Shown in pieces: positions 33,346 through 45,239 of a stretch of 64,000 nt of DNA. The translations under genes were made by a program, and so were the position numbers. The notes beneath the pieces were generated by a model. That model had not been told where the DNA came from. It did not search any database and saw only the letters and a list, made by a program, of their open reading frames with translations. Each line of letters starts with the position of its first letter. Position 1 is the stretch's first letter. The DNA is from Apoda limacodes (Eukaryota; Arthropoda; Insecta; Lepidoptera; Limacodidae), in the NCBI GenBank assembly GCA_946406115.1, contig OX291547.1, positions 439,001-503,000 of the forward strand. Direction: 5' to 3'.

Positions 33346-36300
33346 TCAAAAAACTCATCAGGTTTTAGGCCACATTTAAAATCGTAGAAAATCATCGCAC
33401 GAAAATGTTCTCGATGCAGATCCATTTTTAAATGAGACACGATAATTTAATTTGGCTCTCAAAAAAATGCGGAGAGAAATTCGAAGTTCGAACAATGGTT
33501 TTTTTACTTTTAAATAACCAAATTTTAAAAATAATTACAAGTGGCCAGTGCCTTATACATAAAAACTTTTTTTCGCAAAACTTTCTGCGTGGCCTGATAT
33601 AAATGGTAGTAGTATATATACTTCTGTTTTGTTCCTGATATTATTGGTTAAATTTAGATAGAATATTAATATTTAGCAAGCACATACTCATACGCAATGC
33701 GCAATACAAATTTTCTACAAGCTCGCAATATGTTGGTGATATCACTCACCTTGGTACAGTTTAACTTGGAGCATTTTGCACTTGAGTAGTGCTTTAAATG
33801 TTAATATCTTGAAAATTTTTATAATCACTATGCATAAAAATGTGGACAACTAGTCCATTACTTGGGCTGCATAATTCTTAGCTGCTAATGCTATGACCAG
33901 ATAACAAATATTATTTTGATTCACTTTTCTCTGTTGCAAATAACCTGATATGATATTCTGTAATATATTTGGGTGGATTTCCCAACGCCAAAATTTACGC
34001 GGCTTGGATGAAATCGGTAGTGTGGAACGTTAATATACCATTCTAATATTTTTTTCTATTTTAAGGAGGTAGTAACGTGTACGAGGCAAGAATTATATTT
34101 GTTGATTAGGAATCCAGCTTAGAAAAAAAAAATGTTGAAACTCCGAAATTTTCATTTCGGTAGCTGTACTCACAACAGTTTTTATTATAATTTCCCTCGA
34201 TCAACAAAAATCATTGGCTATTTATATGGCTATATATGGCTACTTTTATTTTAATCTTGAATTGTTATAGTATTATCACAGAGTAATTTTATACTAAGAT
34301 CTACCCAGTTTAATAACTGGCAAGTAAAAATTCACTTGTCCCAGGAAGTCCTCTCATTTCGGTGAGTTAAAGTTAAGCAGGAATAGTTTTGCATGGAATA
34401 ACCCTAGCTTCCCCCTCATACGCTTAAAACTTTTGTATTAGTTTCGTCTAGTGCTTGATTGTGTTAGGACACGTAGCTTGCCTGTGTGTTCCTGCCAAAT
34501 ACGTAAGTATTTCATATCGGTGTCTCCGGACAAATATTCTTTTATTTCCGTGTATAGTTACAACTTGTCTTCCAATGATCTAGTATATTTCAATCAGTAT
34601 TAATGAGTGCAGTAATTGTACTACGTTTATTTGAGCATTTATCACATCCTATAATAAATAGTTTTATTGTTATGCTAATTTTTGTGCTTGGTTTTAATTT
34701 CGGTGTTTTTTTTCATTTCGGTTGATTCAAATGATAAAAAAATCACCGAAAGGATAAAATTTTTCATATCAGTGCATTTTTATCATTTCTGAGCTTGAAT
34801 TTTTCATTCCGGTGCATAGTTTTATCATTTCTGTTGATTATTATTTCATTTCGGTGAAAATCTAGACCAGCTGGTGAGTTTTTAAAATATTTTAAAATAT
34901 TTTCCAATATGTTTTTCCAAGACCTTGCACTTTTATACGATACTAGCTTTTAACAGCAGCTTTGCCCACCCAGAATACGGTTATCACGGTTAGAATTCTA
35001 AGTTAATACTCTAGACTATAAAGATACTTAGTAGGTACCTATAGCTATCCCTGTGCATAAAATCTACTCGCTTATCAGTTGAAATGTAAACAAATAGTTT
35101 CTCGTCGTATTGTCGTTACCCGTTGCAATATAAACCAATTCTTTCGGTATCGTCTTAGTAAAAAAAAATCCCATATGAACTGTCGATCAGTATAAAAAGT
35201 CCTATCCTTCTCCATCTTGTCAGGTATCCTTGTTCCAAATTTTAGCTTAATCGGATGCTTCGTTGCGACGTGATGGAGTAAAAAACAAACGAACGAACTC
35301 ACTTTCACATTTGTAATATTAGTAAGGATATTCTAAACTTACTTTAGCTCACGGATTCACCAGCGCAGAATTTGGTTACGCGGTATGAATTCTATGTTAC
35401 CGAGATAAATAATACATTTAGATATTCCTGTCAGTGTCAGGTCACCCGATTTGCCTTATATATTCCCGTGGTGCATTCTATTGGGATAGTAAGTATCTTA
35501 CGTCCTTTGTCGTCTTTAAAGTTTTCCTTAAGCTAAAAATCAGTTCACCTTGCTGTTCCGTCGCGATATAAACAATTAGATTGTCGCAATATCGTCTATC
35601 GTCTAAGAAATTCAATGGGAACTTTTAATCGGGATAAACTTTTTATCATATGTTTTTCTCTGTCTTTAAACCTATCCTTAAGTCACGTCGCTGATCTGTT
35701 GCAATGTTAACTAATATTCTTTTATTTAACTCATTTTATTGTAGATTTTTTGTGGAATACCTAACATTTGACAGAACAAAGGTAAGACAGTAGCAGTTTA
35801 GGTAAGGTGTTTTGTTGAAGAAAGCGTATGCTCAGTAGTAAATAATATAGGCCTGACTGTATACGGTATCGGTGGATTTTAATTTCGGTGGACAGATTCT
35901 TTCATTTCGGTAAACGGAAATGAAAGAAAAAAGCGACTTGTTGAAATTCACCCATTTATGTCACTGACAGATTGTATACAATGGGACAGAAATTGCATTG
36001 TTTAACTCATGTTGATTGGTTTAGGTTAGGGTTCTCTTGTTAACAAGTAGATGCAGAGCGATTTAAGTTTAATGTAGACAATAATCTAAAAACTTAAACA
36101 ATATTTATCGTTCCATAGTATACAATCTGCCTTTGGCATTTTGTAGAACGGCGACTTATAATAAAGGCTGTGTAAAAGACTGAATTTAATGAGTACTTAA
36201 TAATACCTAAAATACTAACTAAAACTTTTTTCATTAAAAATTTTGGAAATCAGCTATTTGCCTGTCAGCTATCTGACTGAAAGTCAATCTTATCTACTAT

Positions 36301-36644
36301 CAATAAGTATGCTTTGTTTTACTACCCCGACTGTCGAAGGAGTGTTATGTTTTTTAACTTACTTATATATTTATGTCTAATCCTTTGGCACTTTTACAGC
36401 ACAAACGGCTTGATAAATTTTTGATATATGAGGTGTCATAGCAGTTGAGTAAATTAATGTTTAATAAATTAAACTTGTTTTCAGAATCACTACAACATAC
36501 AATTGATGCAGAGAGGTCTCAATCAAATTTTAAAAGGAAAAATAGTAGGATTTAAAAGAGATGATTTTGTTAAAATAAAAGCAGAAACATAGTATAATAT
36601 TTAATACATTAGAAATACTATCAGGAATTCTAAAATACTAAATT
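33346..36644. other. AT-rich non-coding stretch with dispersed motif
   Basis: No protein domain. From about 34150 to 35930 the word TTTCATTTCGGTG and close variants recur on the + strand (near 34151, 34353, 34511, 34696, 34711, 34771, 34801, 34843, 35879 and 35901). Segments near 35040-35110, 35540-35600 and 35690-35720 resemble each other (CGCTGATCTGTTGCAATGTA type) and may be a worn tandem repeat. A Helitron-like element sits at 34943-35328. Confidence 0.45.
34943..35328 (-). mobile_element. Short Helitron-like non-autonomous element
   Basis: On the minus strand it begins TCCTTACTAATATTACAAAT after an A and ends in CTAG before a T. These are the TC...CTRR ends and A^T target of Helitrons, shared with elements at 44957-48051 and 55611-55843. 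The inner text CAAACGAACGAACTCACTTT (plus strand) is typical of dispersed repeats in Lepidoptera. It has no ORF. The 3' hairpin is weak. Confidence 0.5.
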
Positions 36645-38262
36645 TGTATTGTAGTAAGAAAGCAAATGCCAGAGCAAAATTCATCGGCAAAATAGGTGGG
36701 CGACTTGCGAGCTATCCTTCTGGGAGTCGTGCTTTCTGGTCGCTTGCCAAAGCTGCCGAAGGGAACTTTTGCCAGTCGTCGTTACCACCACTGCGAAAGA
36801 CCGATGGTGACATGGTCCATAGTGCTAAAGAGAAAGCCGATCTACTGGGCAGTCTCTTTGCCTCGAACTCGAACATGAACGATAAAGGGGCTGTACCACC
36901 TACTATACCGTGGTGCGGTAAGACCATGCCGGAAATCTCCATAACACACGGGGAGATCCGGCGGGCGTTGCTTTCTCTAGACGTTCATAAGTCGAGTGGG
37001 CCAGACGGTAGCAGTGGTGCTTAAGCAGTGTGTTCCTGAGTTATGTCCTGTACTCACGCGCCTCTTCGCGCTTTCCTACCACACTAGGCAATTTCCGTCT
37101 TCATGGAAGACTGCGAATGTGCACCCGGTGCCCAAAAAGGGCGATAGATCAGATCCATCGAATTACAGGCCTATCGCTATTACCTCTCTCCTCTCCAAGG
37201 TGATGGAGCGTGTGATCAACACACAGCTTCTAAGATACCTAGAAGTACACGACTTGGTCAGTGACCGTCAATATGGCTTTCGCCACGGTCGCTCGACTGG
37301 TGACCTTCTAGTGTATCTCACATACCGATGGGCACTAGCCAATGAGAGTCAGGAGGAGGCATTGGCATGTAGCCTGGACATAGCGAAGGCGTTCGATCGG
37401 GTCTCGCACCGGGGTCTTCTATCGAAGTTGCCATCTTACGGAGTGCCCGAGGGTTTGTGCAAATGGGTGGCTAGCTTTTTGTCCGGCAGACGCATACGAA
37501 CCGTAGTTGACGGTAGTTGCTCTGATGGCATGGACATTAATGCTGGTGTCCCGCAAGGCACTGTGCTGTCTTCTACGCTGTTTCTACTGCATATCAATGA
37601 CATGTTGGACATTAACAACATACATTGCTATGCAGATGACAGTACTGGAGACGCTTATTACACGGGTCGTGCAAACATCCCTCGTTCCGTTGTGGACGAA
37701 AACCGCGGAGAAATTGTTTCTCAAATCAAGACCACACTGTCCAAGGTCTCTGACTGGGGACGGGAAAACGTGGTCGGATTCAATCCTACAAAGACACAAG
37801 TGTGCGCGTTCACCGCTAAGAAAACTCCATTCAATGTAGTCCCACAATTCCAGAAAACTCCCCTCTCCATCTCCAAGAGCATTGGGATCCTTGGTGTCGA
37901 CATCTCCAGCGATGTTCCGAGATCGTTTACAAGATAAGGTGAAACTGGCGTCCAAAAAACTTGGTGTACTCAACAGAGCGAAGCAGTACTTCACGTCGGG
38001 GCAAAGGTTGTTACTTTACAAGTCGCAAGTTCGTCCCCATATAGAGTACTGCTGCCATCTCTGGGCGGGTGCAACCGGATACCAGCTTGGCCCTTTTGAC
38101 TCGGTTCAACGACGGGCTGTGAAAATTGTCGACGATTCCAAACTCACTTGCGGTATCGAGCCCTTAAGTCTGAGGAAAACTTTGCCTCCCTGTGTGTGTG
38201 TTCTACCGCTTGTACAATGGGTTGTGTTCTGAGGAATTGTTCGAAATGATGCCCACGGCTAC
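36645..38262 (+). mobile_element. Family-B LINE, copy 2, truncated at both ends
   Basis: Nearly identical to 18838-20450 of copy 1. It starts within the linker (AAGAAAGCAAATGCCAGAGC) and stops at GCCCACGGCTACTTTA with no poly-A tail. Loss of the 3' end is unusual for a LINE insertion and suggests a later deletion or a non-standard origin. Confidence 0.9.
36645..38262 (+). pseudogene. Family-B RT fragment
   Basis: Frames 36644-37024 and 36996-37937 give SRAFWSLAKAAEG, SGPDG, then PVPKKGDRSDPSNYRPIAIT, RQYGFRHGRSTGDLLVYLTY, SLDIAKAFDRVSHRGLL, NAGVPQGTVLSSTLFLLHIN and HCYADDSTGDAYY. The catalytic DD remains. The break at SGPDG/VVLKQ is the same five-base loss as in copy 1. A further frameshift near 37915 moves the thumb to 37882-38232. 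This copy retains VYLTYRWALANES, which copy 1 has lost by a small deletion. Confidence 0.9.
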
Positions 38263-38682
38263 TTTACAGCGTAAACCAAAACGCACTATGAGTTAGAATT
38301 TTATTGTTAAATGCAATAATATTACAGGTTACAGTTACAATTACTAATAAAATTAATAGAAAAGAAAAAAGAAATAACAAATAATAGGAATTCAATAGAC
38401 ATTAAATTAAAAACATAGCAAGTACATCAATCTTTATTTTTTTGCTTTTATTTTGCCTAAGAAACCCCGTGTTGATAGGTGCAATAGGTCTGGAGATACG
38501 ATAGTGGCTACGCTTGCTTTAGTCAATCAAGTCAAAGCCAGGAGGACCAATGGTATTTTGGAAACTGGTGAAGCAAAAAAAATCAGTTCTTAGGCAAAAG
38601 AATAGCAAAAAAAAAGGCGCAAACCCGGTATTGGTAAGTCCAAGAGGTCCGGAGATAGGATAACGGTTACGCTAGCTTTCGT
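38263..38682. other. Non-coding stretch with a short repeated phrase
   Basis: AT-rich. Two related phrases, near 38470-38520 and 38620-38675, share GGTCTGGAGATA / GGTCCGGAGATA and GGCTACGCTTGC / GGTTACGCTAGC, suggesting a local duplication about 160 bp apart. No coding sequence. Confidence 0.4.
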
Positions 38683-41330
38683 CTAAATAAAAAATATAGA
38701 GTCAGATCATTGTGGACAGTTAGTAGTTTTAGAAAGGAAAAATAGTATTACTAAAAAGGAAATTAAATTTATACCAATAACAACTAAATGGGTTGAATCA
38801 TTTAAATAAAATAAAATTTAAATAACCTATTGCATAAACTTCCCGATTTACTTTATAATGGCAATCCAAATGATATGTATACAATATTTCCTAAAAAAAA
38901 GAAACTTATTTTCAGTCGCTTTAGTTTTAGAGAATGGGCTACCCCAGGTATTTATAAAAAGTAGGTGTAAACTGTATGAATTATATAAAGAAAGAACATA
39001 TAATTATAGCCAAAAATTTTGGAAATATGCAAAATAATTATCAAAAACTATTATTAATAAAATAATTTTAAAAAAGTCACCTCAGACATAAAGTGAAAAA
39101 TTCAACAAATAAAATAAAAACTACATTCGGAATTCTTGTCAGGACTTCTGACACAACAAATTCTGAGGTAGTAGTTGCCTTTGAAATTTTTTTTAGCATT
39201 ATTCCATTCAAAACAACTGAACATCTTAACTCAAGTCCAAATTTAGCAGAAATATTAATAAAAAACAAAGTTCCTGAATGTAAAGTTCCTTTGTATTTAA
39301 AAACATTAGTCCTACGGATATCATAAATACATTTAAAACATTAGAAATAAAAAACCACATAGACCTTTGGGGACTTTCTGTAAAAAATATAAACTCAATA
39401 ATTCATGTTATAGCGCAAACCTTAGCCATACTTTTTAATAGTTGTGTTGATAGTGGTGTCTTTTATGAGATAAAACATAGCAAAGTTATGCCTCTTTAAA
39501 TCGGGTAGTACAACAGATCCTAATAATTTTTCTATTTCAATACTACCTGTACTCATTAAAGCTTTTAAAAAAATCATACTTTGTCAAATGTTATTAACGA
39601 CCTACTTAGTAGTAAACAGTTTGGCTTTAGGAAAAGCCGTTCCACAACCGATGCAGGAGTGGCACAATTAAAAAATTAATTTAACGTCTGGGAGGATTCG
39701 CATGATGCTCTTGGAATGTTTAATGATTTATTTAAGGCATTTGACTGTGTCCAACATGAACATTTCATCAGGAAGCTACATCACTATGGTATTAGAGGCA
39801 AAGCTCTCGACCTTTTGACCTCCTACATGAGTAGCAGAGTACAAAAAATAGATGTCAACGGTGAAAGATCTCTGAGATCAACAGTCACTATGGGAGTCCC
39901 TCGGGGCTCAATTTTAGGTCCTTTTATATTTCTTACTTACATTAATGATCTCCCATATCATGTAAAAAAACGATTAAATCTTTAAAGTTAAGAGACGGCA
40001 AACATTTTAAAGGCTTGTGATGACAAACGTGTTTATTTGGATAAAGATTAATATCATGTTTATAAAAACACCTTAAAAAATAATGCATTATTTTAGAACA
40101 AATATTGTTAGCTTAAAAACGGTTATAGTGAGCCAACCTTAAAATATAGACATATGCTGTCACAGACTTTTTTTAAGAACTTTTATAGGGGAACAATTCT
40201 GTTATACATGATTTTTGCGAAACTCTAACCGTTTACGCAGCGGAAGCTCTTAAAAGGATAAAAAAAACCTCGATTTTGAAACATTTCTCATTAGCGCTCC
40301 GCTTCTATTTGTGCTAGCGTAATGATATATAACCTATAGCCTTTCTCGATAAATGGGCTATCCAACACTGAAAGAATTTTTTGAATCCGACCAGGAGCTC
40401 CTGAGATTAGCGCGTTCAAACAAACAACTCTTCAGCTTTATATATTGGTATAGAAAAAAACCCCGATTTTGAAACTTTTTTCATTAGTGCTCCGCTCCTA
40501 TTTGTCTTACCGTGATGATATATAGCCTTCCTCGATAAATGGGCGATCCAACACTTAAAGAATTTTTTAAATCCGACCAGTAGTTCCTAAAATTAGTTCG
40601 TTCAAACAAACAAACTTTCAGCTTTAAATATTGGTATAGAAAAATATCCCGATTTTGAAACATTTTTCATTAGTGTCCCGCTCCTATTTGTGTTAGCGTG
40701 ATGATATATAGCCTATAGCCTTCCCCGATAAATGGGCTATCCAACACTGAAAGAATTTTTTAAATCCGATCAGTAGTTCCTGAGATTAGCGCGTTCAAAC
40801 AAACAAACTCTTCAGCTTTATATATTAGTATAGATAAATATTTATGGCAAGCAATTAGAAATTGTTAATTCAACAGTCTTTCTTGGCATAACGCTGGACT
40901 CCAAACTTCAATGGGGTTCTCATATTCATAACCTAGCCAAAAACTTAGCTCTGCTGTATATGTGATCAAGAAAATAAGACAATTGACCGATTTCGACACT
41001 GCAAAAATAGTATATTTTAGCTATTTTCATAGTTTAATGACATATGGTATCTTATTTTGGGGTAGCGCTGCTGATGTTAATATATTTTTTTACAAAAACG
41101 GGAAATTCGTGTTATTTATATATTAGAGTTTAGGATATCTCTGAGGAGTTAATTTTGGGAAGTAAATATTTTAACTTTAGCGTCGCAGTACATACCTATA
41201 TGAAAATCTTATATGTACATAAAAATATCAATAGTTTCAGTAAGAAAAGTGACGTTCACAAAGTAAATACTAGAAGTAAAAATAAGCTATTCAAAAAATA
41301 GTATTTCATAACTTTACCCGTAGGTTTTAT
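38683..41330 (+). mobile_element. CR1-like LINE (family C), copy 2, eroded
   Basis: The copy reaches further 5' than copy 1. Its start (GAGTCAGATCATTGTGGACA) matches the endonuclease end of copy 3, followed by the linker and RT. RT pieces: [20 protein letters not shown] and VPRGSILGPFIFLTYINDLP (39716-39985). The YADD region is replaced by an insertion at 40016-40834; family-C sequence resumes at 40840 (GGCAAGCAATTAGAAATTG) and, after an internal deletion near 41290, ends in 3' UTR sequence around 41330. Motif B reads PRGS instead of PQGS. Many frameshifts; dead. Confidence 0.85.
40016..40834 (-). mobile_element. Insertion with three tandem units in family-C copy 2
   Basis: Foreign sequence interrupts the LINE. 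The right end on the minus strand reads TCTATACTAATATATAAAGC after an A, like the 5' end of the Helitron-like elements in this window. Three copies of a roughly 186-193 bp unit follow (CATTAG words at 40289, 40482 and 40668), each with GATAAATGGGC and GAATTTTTTAAATCCGACCAG-like text. The left (3') end lacks a clear CTAG. No ORF. Confidence 0.55.
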
Positions 41331-41540
41331 GAACTTTACAAAGAGAAACCCCTTAGGAGTAATCAATGTCTTAGAACACACTTTCCCAGCACGTAATGTC
41401 AACAACACGTAAACACTGTTTACGAGTAAGTGTACTGTAAAATAACAGGGCCGAATCTACCATATGGCTTTTTAGGCTTCAACCCAGGGCCCCGTGGATT
41501 CAAGCCCCCCCCAGCTAAGTCAAGGCAAAGTCAAAAGTAG
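41331..41540. other. Short non-coding spacer
   Basis: Nothing recognised, apart from a C run near 41506-41513. Confidence 0.3.
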
Positions 41541-42100
41541 ACGATAATGCGTCAAGACTTTTTGAACTTTACAAGAAAAAATTAAGAGGAAAAAGCTGAT
41601 TTCCGAAAAGAGGCAAGAAATTTATTTAATAAGCTGGCAAAATTGCAGAGAAGAAGTACAGTACACGGCGCACAAAAGTATAAACTAGACACGCTAAGCG
41701 TTGCACTGGATAAACTGAATACGGATTTAAATCAAAGAAGTCAAGTATATGAGGCATGTAGCAAGAAAAAAACTTGCAACACATGGATGTAGAAAGCGCA
41801 CGTAAGGTTATTGATTACTATCCCGCTGATGTGGATGAATATTTAGTCCATGAATGCATCCAATTAAAAACTTATTTGTTTCAGTCCTACCCGTCTTGCG
41901 TAGACATTTTTACGATTATTTCTGAAAAGAAGCTTGTTGACATATTCCCGAACTTGCTTTACAATACTATTGCATTAAGTCATTTTAAGAACTTGGCAAC
42001 CCTCTTACCAGCCTCATACGACACCACTGTTGGGGCACGGCCTACTCTCATCGAGGGCGATTTGGGCTACAGTAATCTACATCAGAAATTGAGCTGAAGA
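41541..42100 (+). pseudogene. hAT-like (ZMYM1/DUF4371-type) transposase C-terminal scrap
   Basis: Upstream broken frame: LDKLNTDLNQRSQVYEAC, which resembles the segment before the dimerisation domain in ZMYM1-like hAT proteins. The 107-codon frame 41774-42097 reads KVIDYYPADVDEYLVHECIQ and then EKKLVDIFPNLLYNTIALSH, similar in order to the YPADVD and FPNVGIALRIFLTLP blocks of that family. The SERSFS block is not seen; HFKNLATLLPASYDT stands there instead. The match is by eye and partial. Confidence 0.5.
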
Positions 42101-42984
42101 CTCATTGGTACACGCTGGGTTACCTCCGCTGTTCTGGACCCAAGGTGAAATAGAAACTCTTAGGCTACCACCGACTTATTTCAAGACCAACAATCAAACA
42201 AACGCAACCCAGGGCGTGCAAAATTGCAGTCAGTCTCTCTTTCTCTCACCCATAGGGATGTCCCTTTTGTAGTTCTATCGTTATTTATTCACTTCGGAGT
42301 GAGGGAGAAAAATATAAACAACTAGGATGTTATATATGATATATATAACTAACCGTTCATTCGGTTTTTGTAGTAATTTACATACCCTTTATATTTATGC
42401 ACATGAAATTACATACATTTTAAATTGATTTTTGTTGCAGCTTGCCATCTAGATCCAAAATTCTATATTCCTAACATCCCTCCCGGCGCATGGCGCTACA
42501 AACAATATCGAAGAATAAAACATAATTCTATCCCTTTAAAATCTGACTCACTGATTTTCAACAGCTCAATAAATGCGGTACAACGTAAGCCGACCACGTC
42601 GCGTCCACTATATTGCGTTACAGACACAACACAATCACGCACTATTTTTTCCGAACTTTTGGCTTCTTTCCAAACGTGTCTCTATCACCAGCTTGCGTAC
42701 GTGCACAGAATATTACGATTCTCAATACAATTTGTTATCTGCATTACACTGATAGGGGGCTTCAATATTATATACTCTCAGGGACAGAATATATTATCAT
42801 AGCTACATACTCGTAAATCACCAGACTTCAAAAGTAGGCAAAAGGACAGTGGCCAGTAACATTATTGTCCTGTGTCATTATTAAATACTCGTACTGAACC
42901 TAACCTAACAACTTTAAACTGAATCTTCTCTGGGACATTTTTTATTTACGCTATAAGAGCTAAATTCCAAGGCGTCATGTCAAC
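42101..42984. other. Unassigned region with a 125-codon frame
   Basis: A + strand frame at 42425-42802 reads LDPKFYIPNIPPGAWRYKQY and later hydrophobic sequence. I do not recognise it. Nothing upstream or downstream extends it. It may be a retroelement scrap. Confidence 0.25.
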
Positions 42985-43265
42985 CGCATGTATTATATGC
43001 ATTTTGATAAATCAGTATTGTAACATTTCTTACTACTGTGTACTGTATGTATTATATACATTTTGATAAATCAGTATTGTAACATTTCTTACTACTGTGT
43101 ACTGTATGTATTATATACATTTGGATAAATCAGTATTGTAACATTTCTTACTACTGTGTACTGTATGTATTATATACATTTTGATAAATCAGTAGTGTAA
43201 CATTTCTTACTACTGTGTACTGTATGTATTATATACATTTTGATAAATCAGTATTGTAACATTTC
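42985..43265. repeat. 59-bp tandem repeat, left part
   Basis: About 4.7 copies of a 59-bp unit with TATTATATACATTTTGATAA and CTTACTACTGTGTACTGTAT; unit starts are spaced exactly 59 bp (42991, 43050, 43109, 43168, 43227). Copies differ by single bases. The array stops in mid-unit where a LINE tail begins. The phrase CTTACTACTGTGTACTGTAT recurs at 50103-50122 on the far side of that LINE. Confidence 0.95.
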
Positions 43266-43557
43266 AAAGTCAAAGTCAAAATGGTTTATTCAAATAAGGA
43301 TTTTACAATCCTTTTTGAATCGTCAAAGTTATAAAATATTATTTTTTGAACCCTCCCACCTTCCCGCCGGTTCACAATGTTGTTGATTTCTACCGAGAAG
43401 AATCCGGCAAGAAACTCGATAGTTAATCTTTTAAAAACACTATCAATAATACAAATAAACTAAAATACAATTAATGTTTTAAATAAAAAATTTTTAGTCG
43501 TACAATGTTATTTCCACTTTAATTTGGTTTACCTATGCATCCTGTAATTGAGTATCA

Positions 43558-44956
43558 TCAGTCCCAAGGATTTTTATCATTTACATAGTCTGAAATATTG
43601 TAGTTTGCCTTTTTACATAGTACCTGCTTGATAAAAGATTTAAATTTACTTATTGATAGATTTTGAATTTTATTGGGAACTTTGTTGTAAAAGTGTATAC
43701 ATTGCCCCATAAAAGAGTTACTTATTTTGTGTAGACGTGTATCATGCACCAACAGCTTATTTTTACTTCTAGTATTTACTTTGTGAACGTCGTTCTTGCT
43801 GAAACTATTGATATTTTTATGTACATTTAAAAGATTTTCATATATGTACTGCGACACTAAAGTTAAAATTTTTACTTCCCTAAACCTATCCCTCAGAGAT
43901 ATCCTAGATCCTAATTTATAAATAGCACGAATTGCCCTTTTTTGTAACAAAAATATTGTATTTACATCAGCAGCGCTACCCCACAATAGGATACCATATG
44001 TCATTAAACTATGGAAATAGCTAAAATATACTATTTTTGCAGTGTCGACATCGGTCAATTGTCTTATTTTCTTGATCGCATACACAGCAGAGCTAAGTTT
44101 TTTGGCTAGGTTATGAATATGAGGACCCTATTGAAGTTTGAAGTCCAGCGTTATGCCAAGAAAGACTGTTGAATTAACAAGTTCTAATTGCTCGCCATTA
44201 ATATTATTACATGTCTGTCTCTGACTAACATTTGGTAATGTAAATTTAACACATTTGGTTTTTTTTTCATTAAGCAACAAATTATTAGCGTTAAACCAAT
44301 TTACAATTTTAGAAAGGGCATCATTTAATTCATTATAACATGTCTGTCATCTCTTAACTTTAAAAAGCAAAGAGGTGTCATCAGCAAATAAGACAATGTC
44401 ATGGTTTTTTACATTATACGGGAGATCATTAATGTAAATAAGAAATAGAAAAGGACCTAAAATTGAGCCCTGAGGGACTCCCATAGTGACTGCTGATCCC
44501 GGAGATATCTCACCGTTGACATCTATTTTCTGTACTCTCCTACTCTTATAGGATGTCAAAAGGTCGAGAGCTTTGCCTCTAATACCATAGTGATGTAGCT
44601 TCCTGATGAGATTTTCATGTTGAACACAGTCAAATGCCTTAGATAAATCACAAAACACTTCAAGGGCGTCATGCGAATCCTCCCAGGCGTTATATATATT
44701 TTTTAATAGTGCCACTCCTGCATCGGTTGTGGAACGGCCTTTCATAAAGCCAAACTATTTACTACTAAGTAGCTCATTAATACAGAAATGGCTTAACATT
44801 TGACAAAGTATGATTTTTTCAAAAACTTTACTGAGTATAGGTAGTATTGAAAAAGGCCGAAAATTATTAGGATCTGTTGAACTATCTGATTTAAAAAGAG
44901 GTATAACTTTGCTAAGTTTCATCTCATCAGGAAACACACCACTATCAACACAACTA
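43558..44956 (-). pseudogene. Family-C RT (copy 3)
   Basis: 44937-44755 gives MKLSKVIPLFKSDSSTDPNN and FRPFSILPILSKVFEKIIL. 44745-44347 gives [60 protein letters not shown] and [17 protein letters not shown]. After a break at 44345, sequence continues to the thumb (44085-43558) MYAIKKIRQLTDVDTAKIVY, ending KNPWD. All RT Asp residues are present. Stops lie at 44755-44745 and 44345 and a frameshift near 44110. Confidence 0.9.
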
Positions 44957-45239
44957 TCTATATATATAAAAATATATTGCTGTTCGTTAGTCTCGCTAAA
45001 ACTCGAGAACGTCTAGACCGATTTGGATAATTCTTTTTTTGTTGTGTTCGTTTTTGTTAAGGCAAGGTTTATATGTATGAAAAAAAAGTCAAGTGCGAGT
45101 CGGACTCTCGCACTAAGGAAAACTCGAAGACGGGTGGACCAATTCGGGTAATTTTTTTTATTGTGTTTGTTAGTGTTAAGGTAAGGTTTTTATGAAAGAA
45201 AAAAAACGGTCAAGTGCGAGTCAGACTCGCGCACTAAGG

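Noticed and set aside
42985..43265. Possible CRISPR-like array of 59-bp units
   Set aside because: Units are contiguous without unique spacers, and the context is a eukaryotic transposon graveyard.
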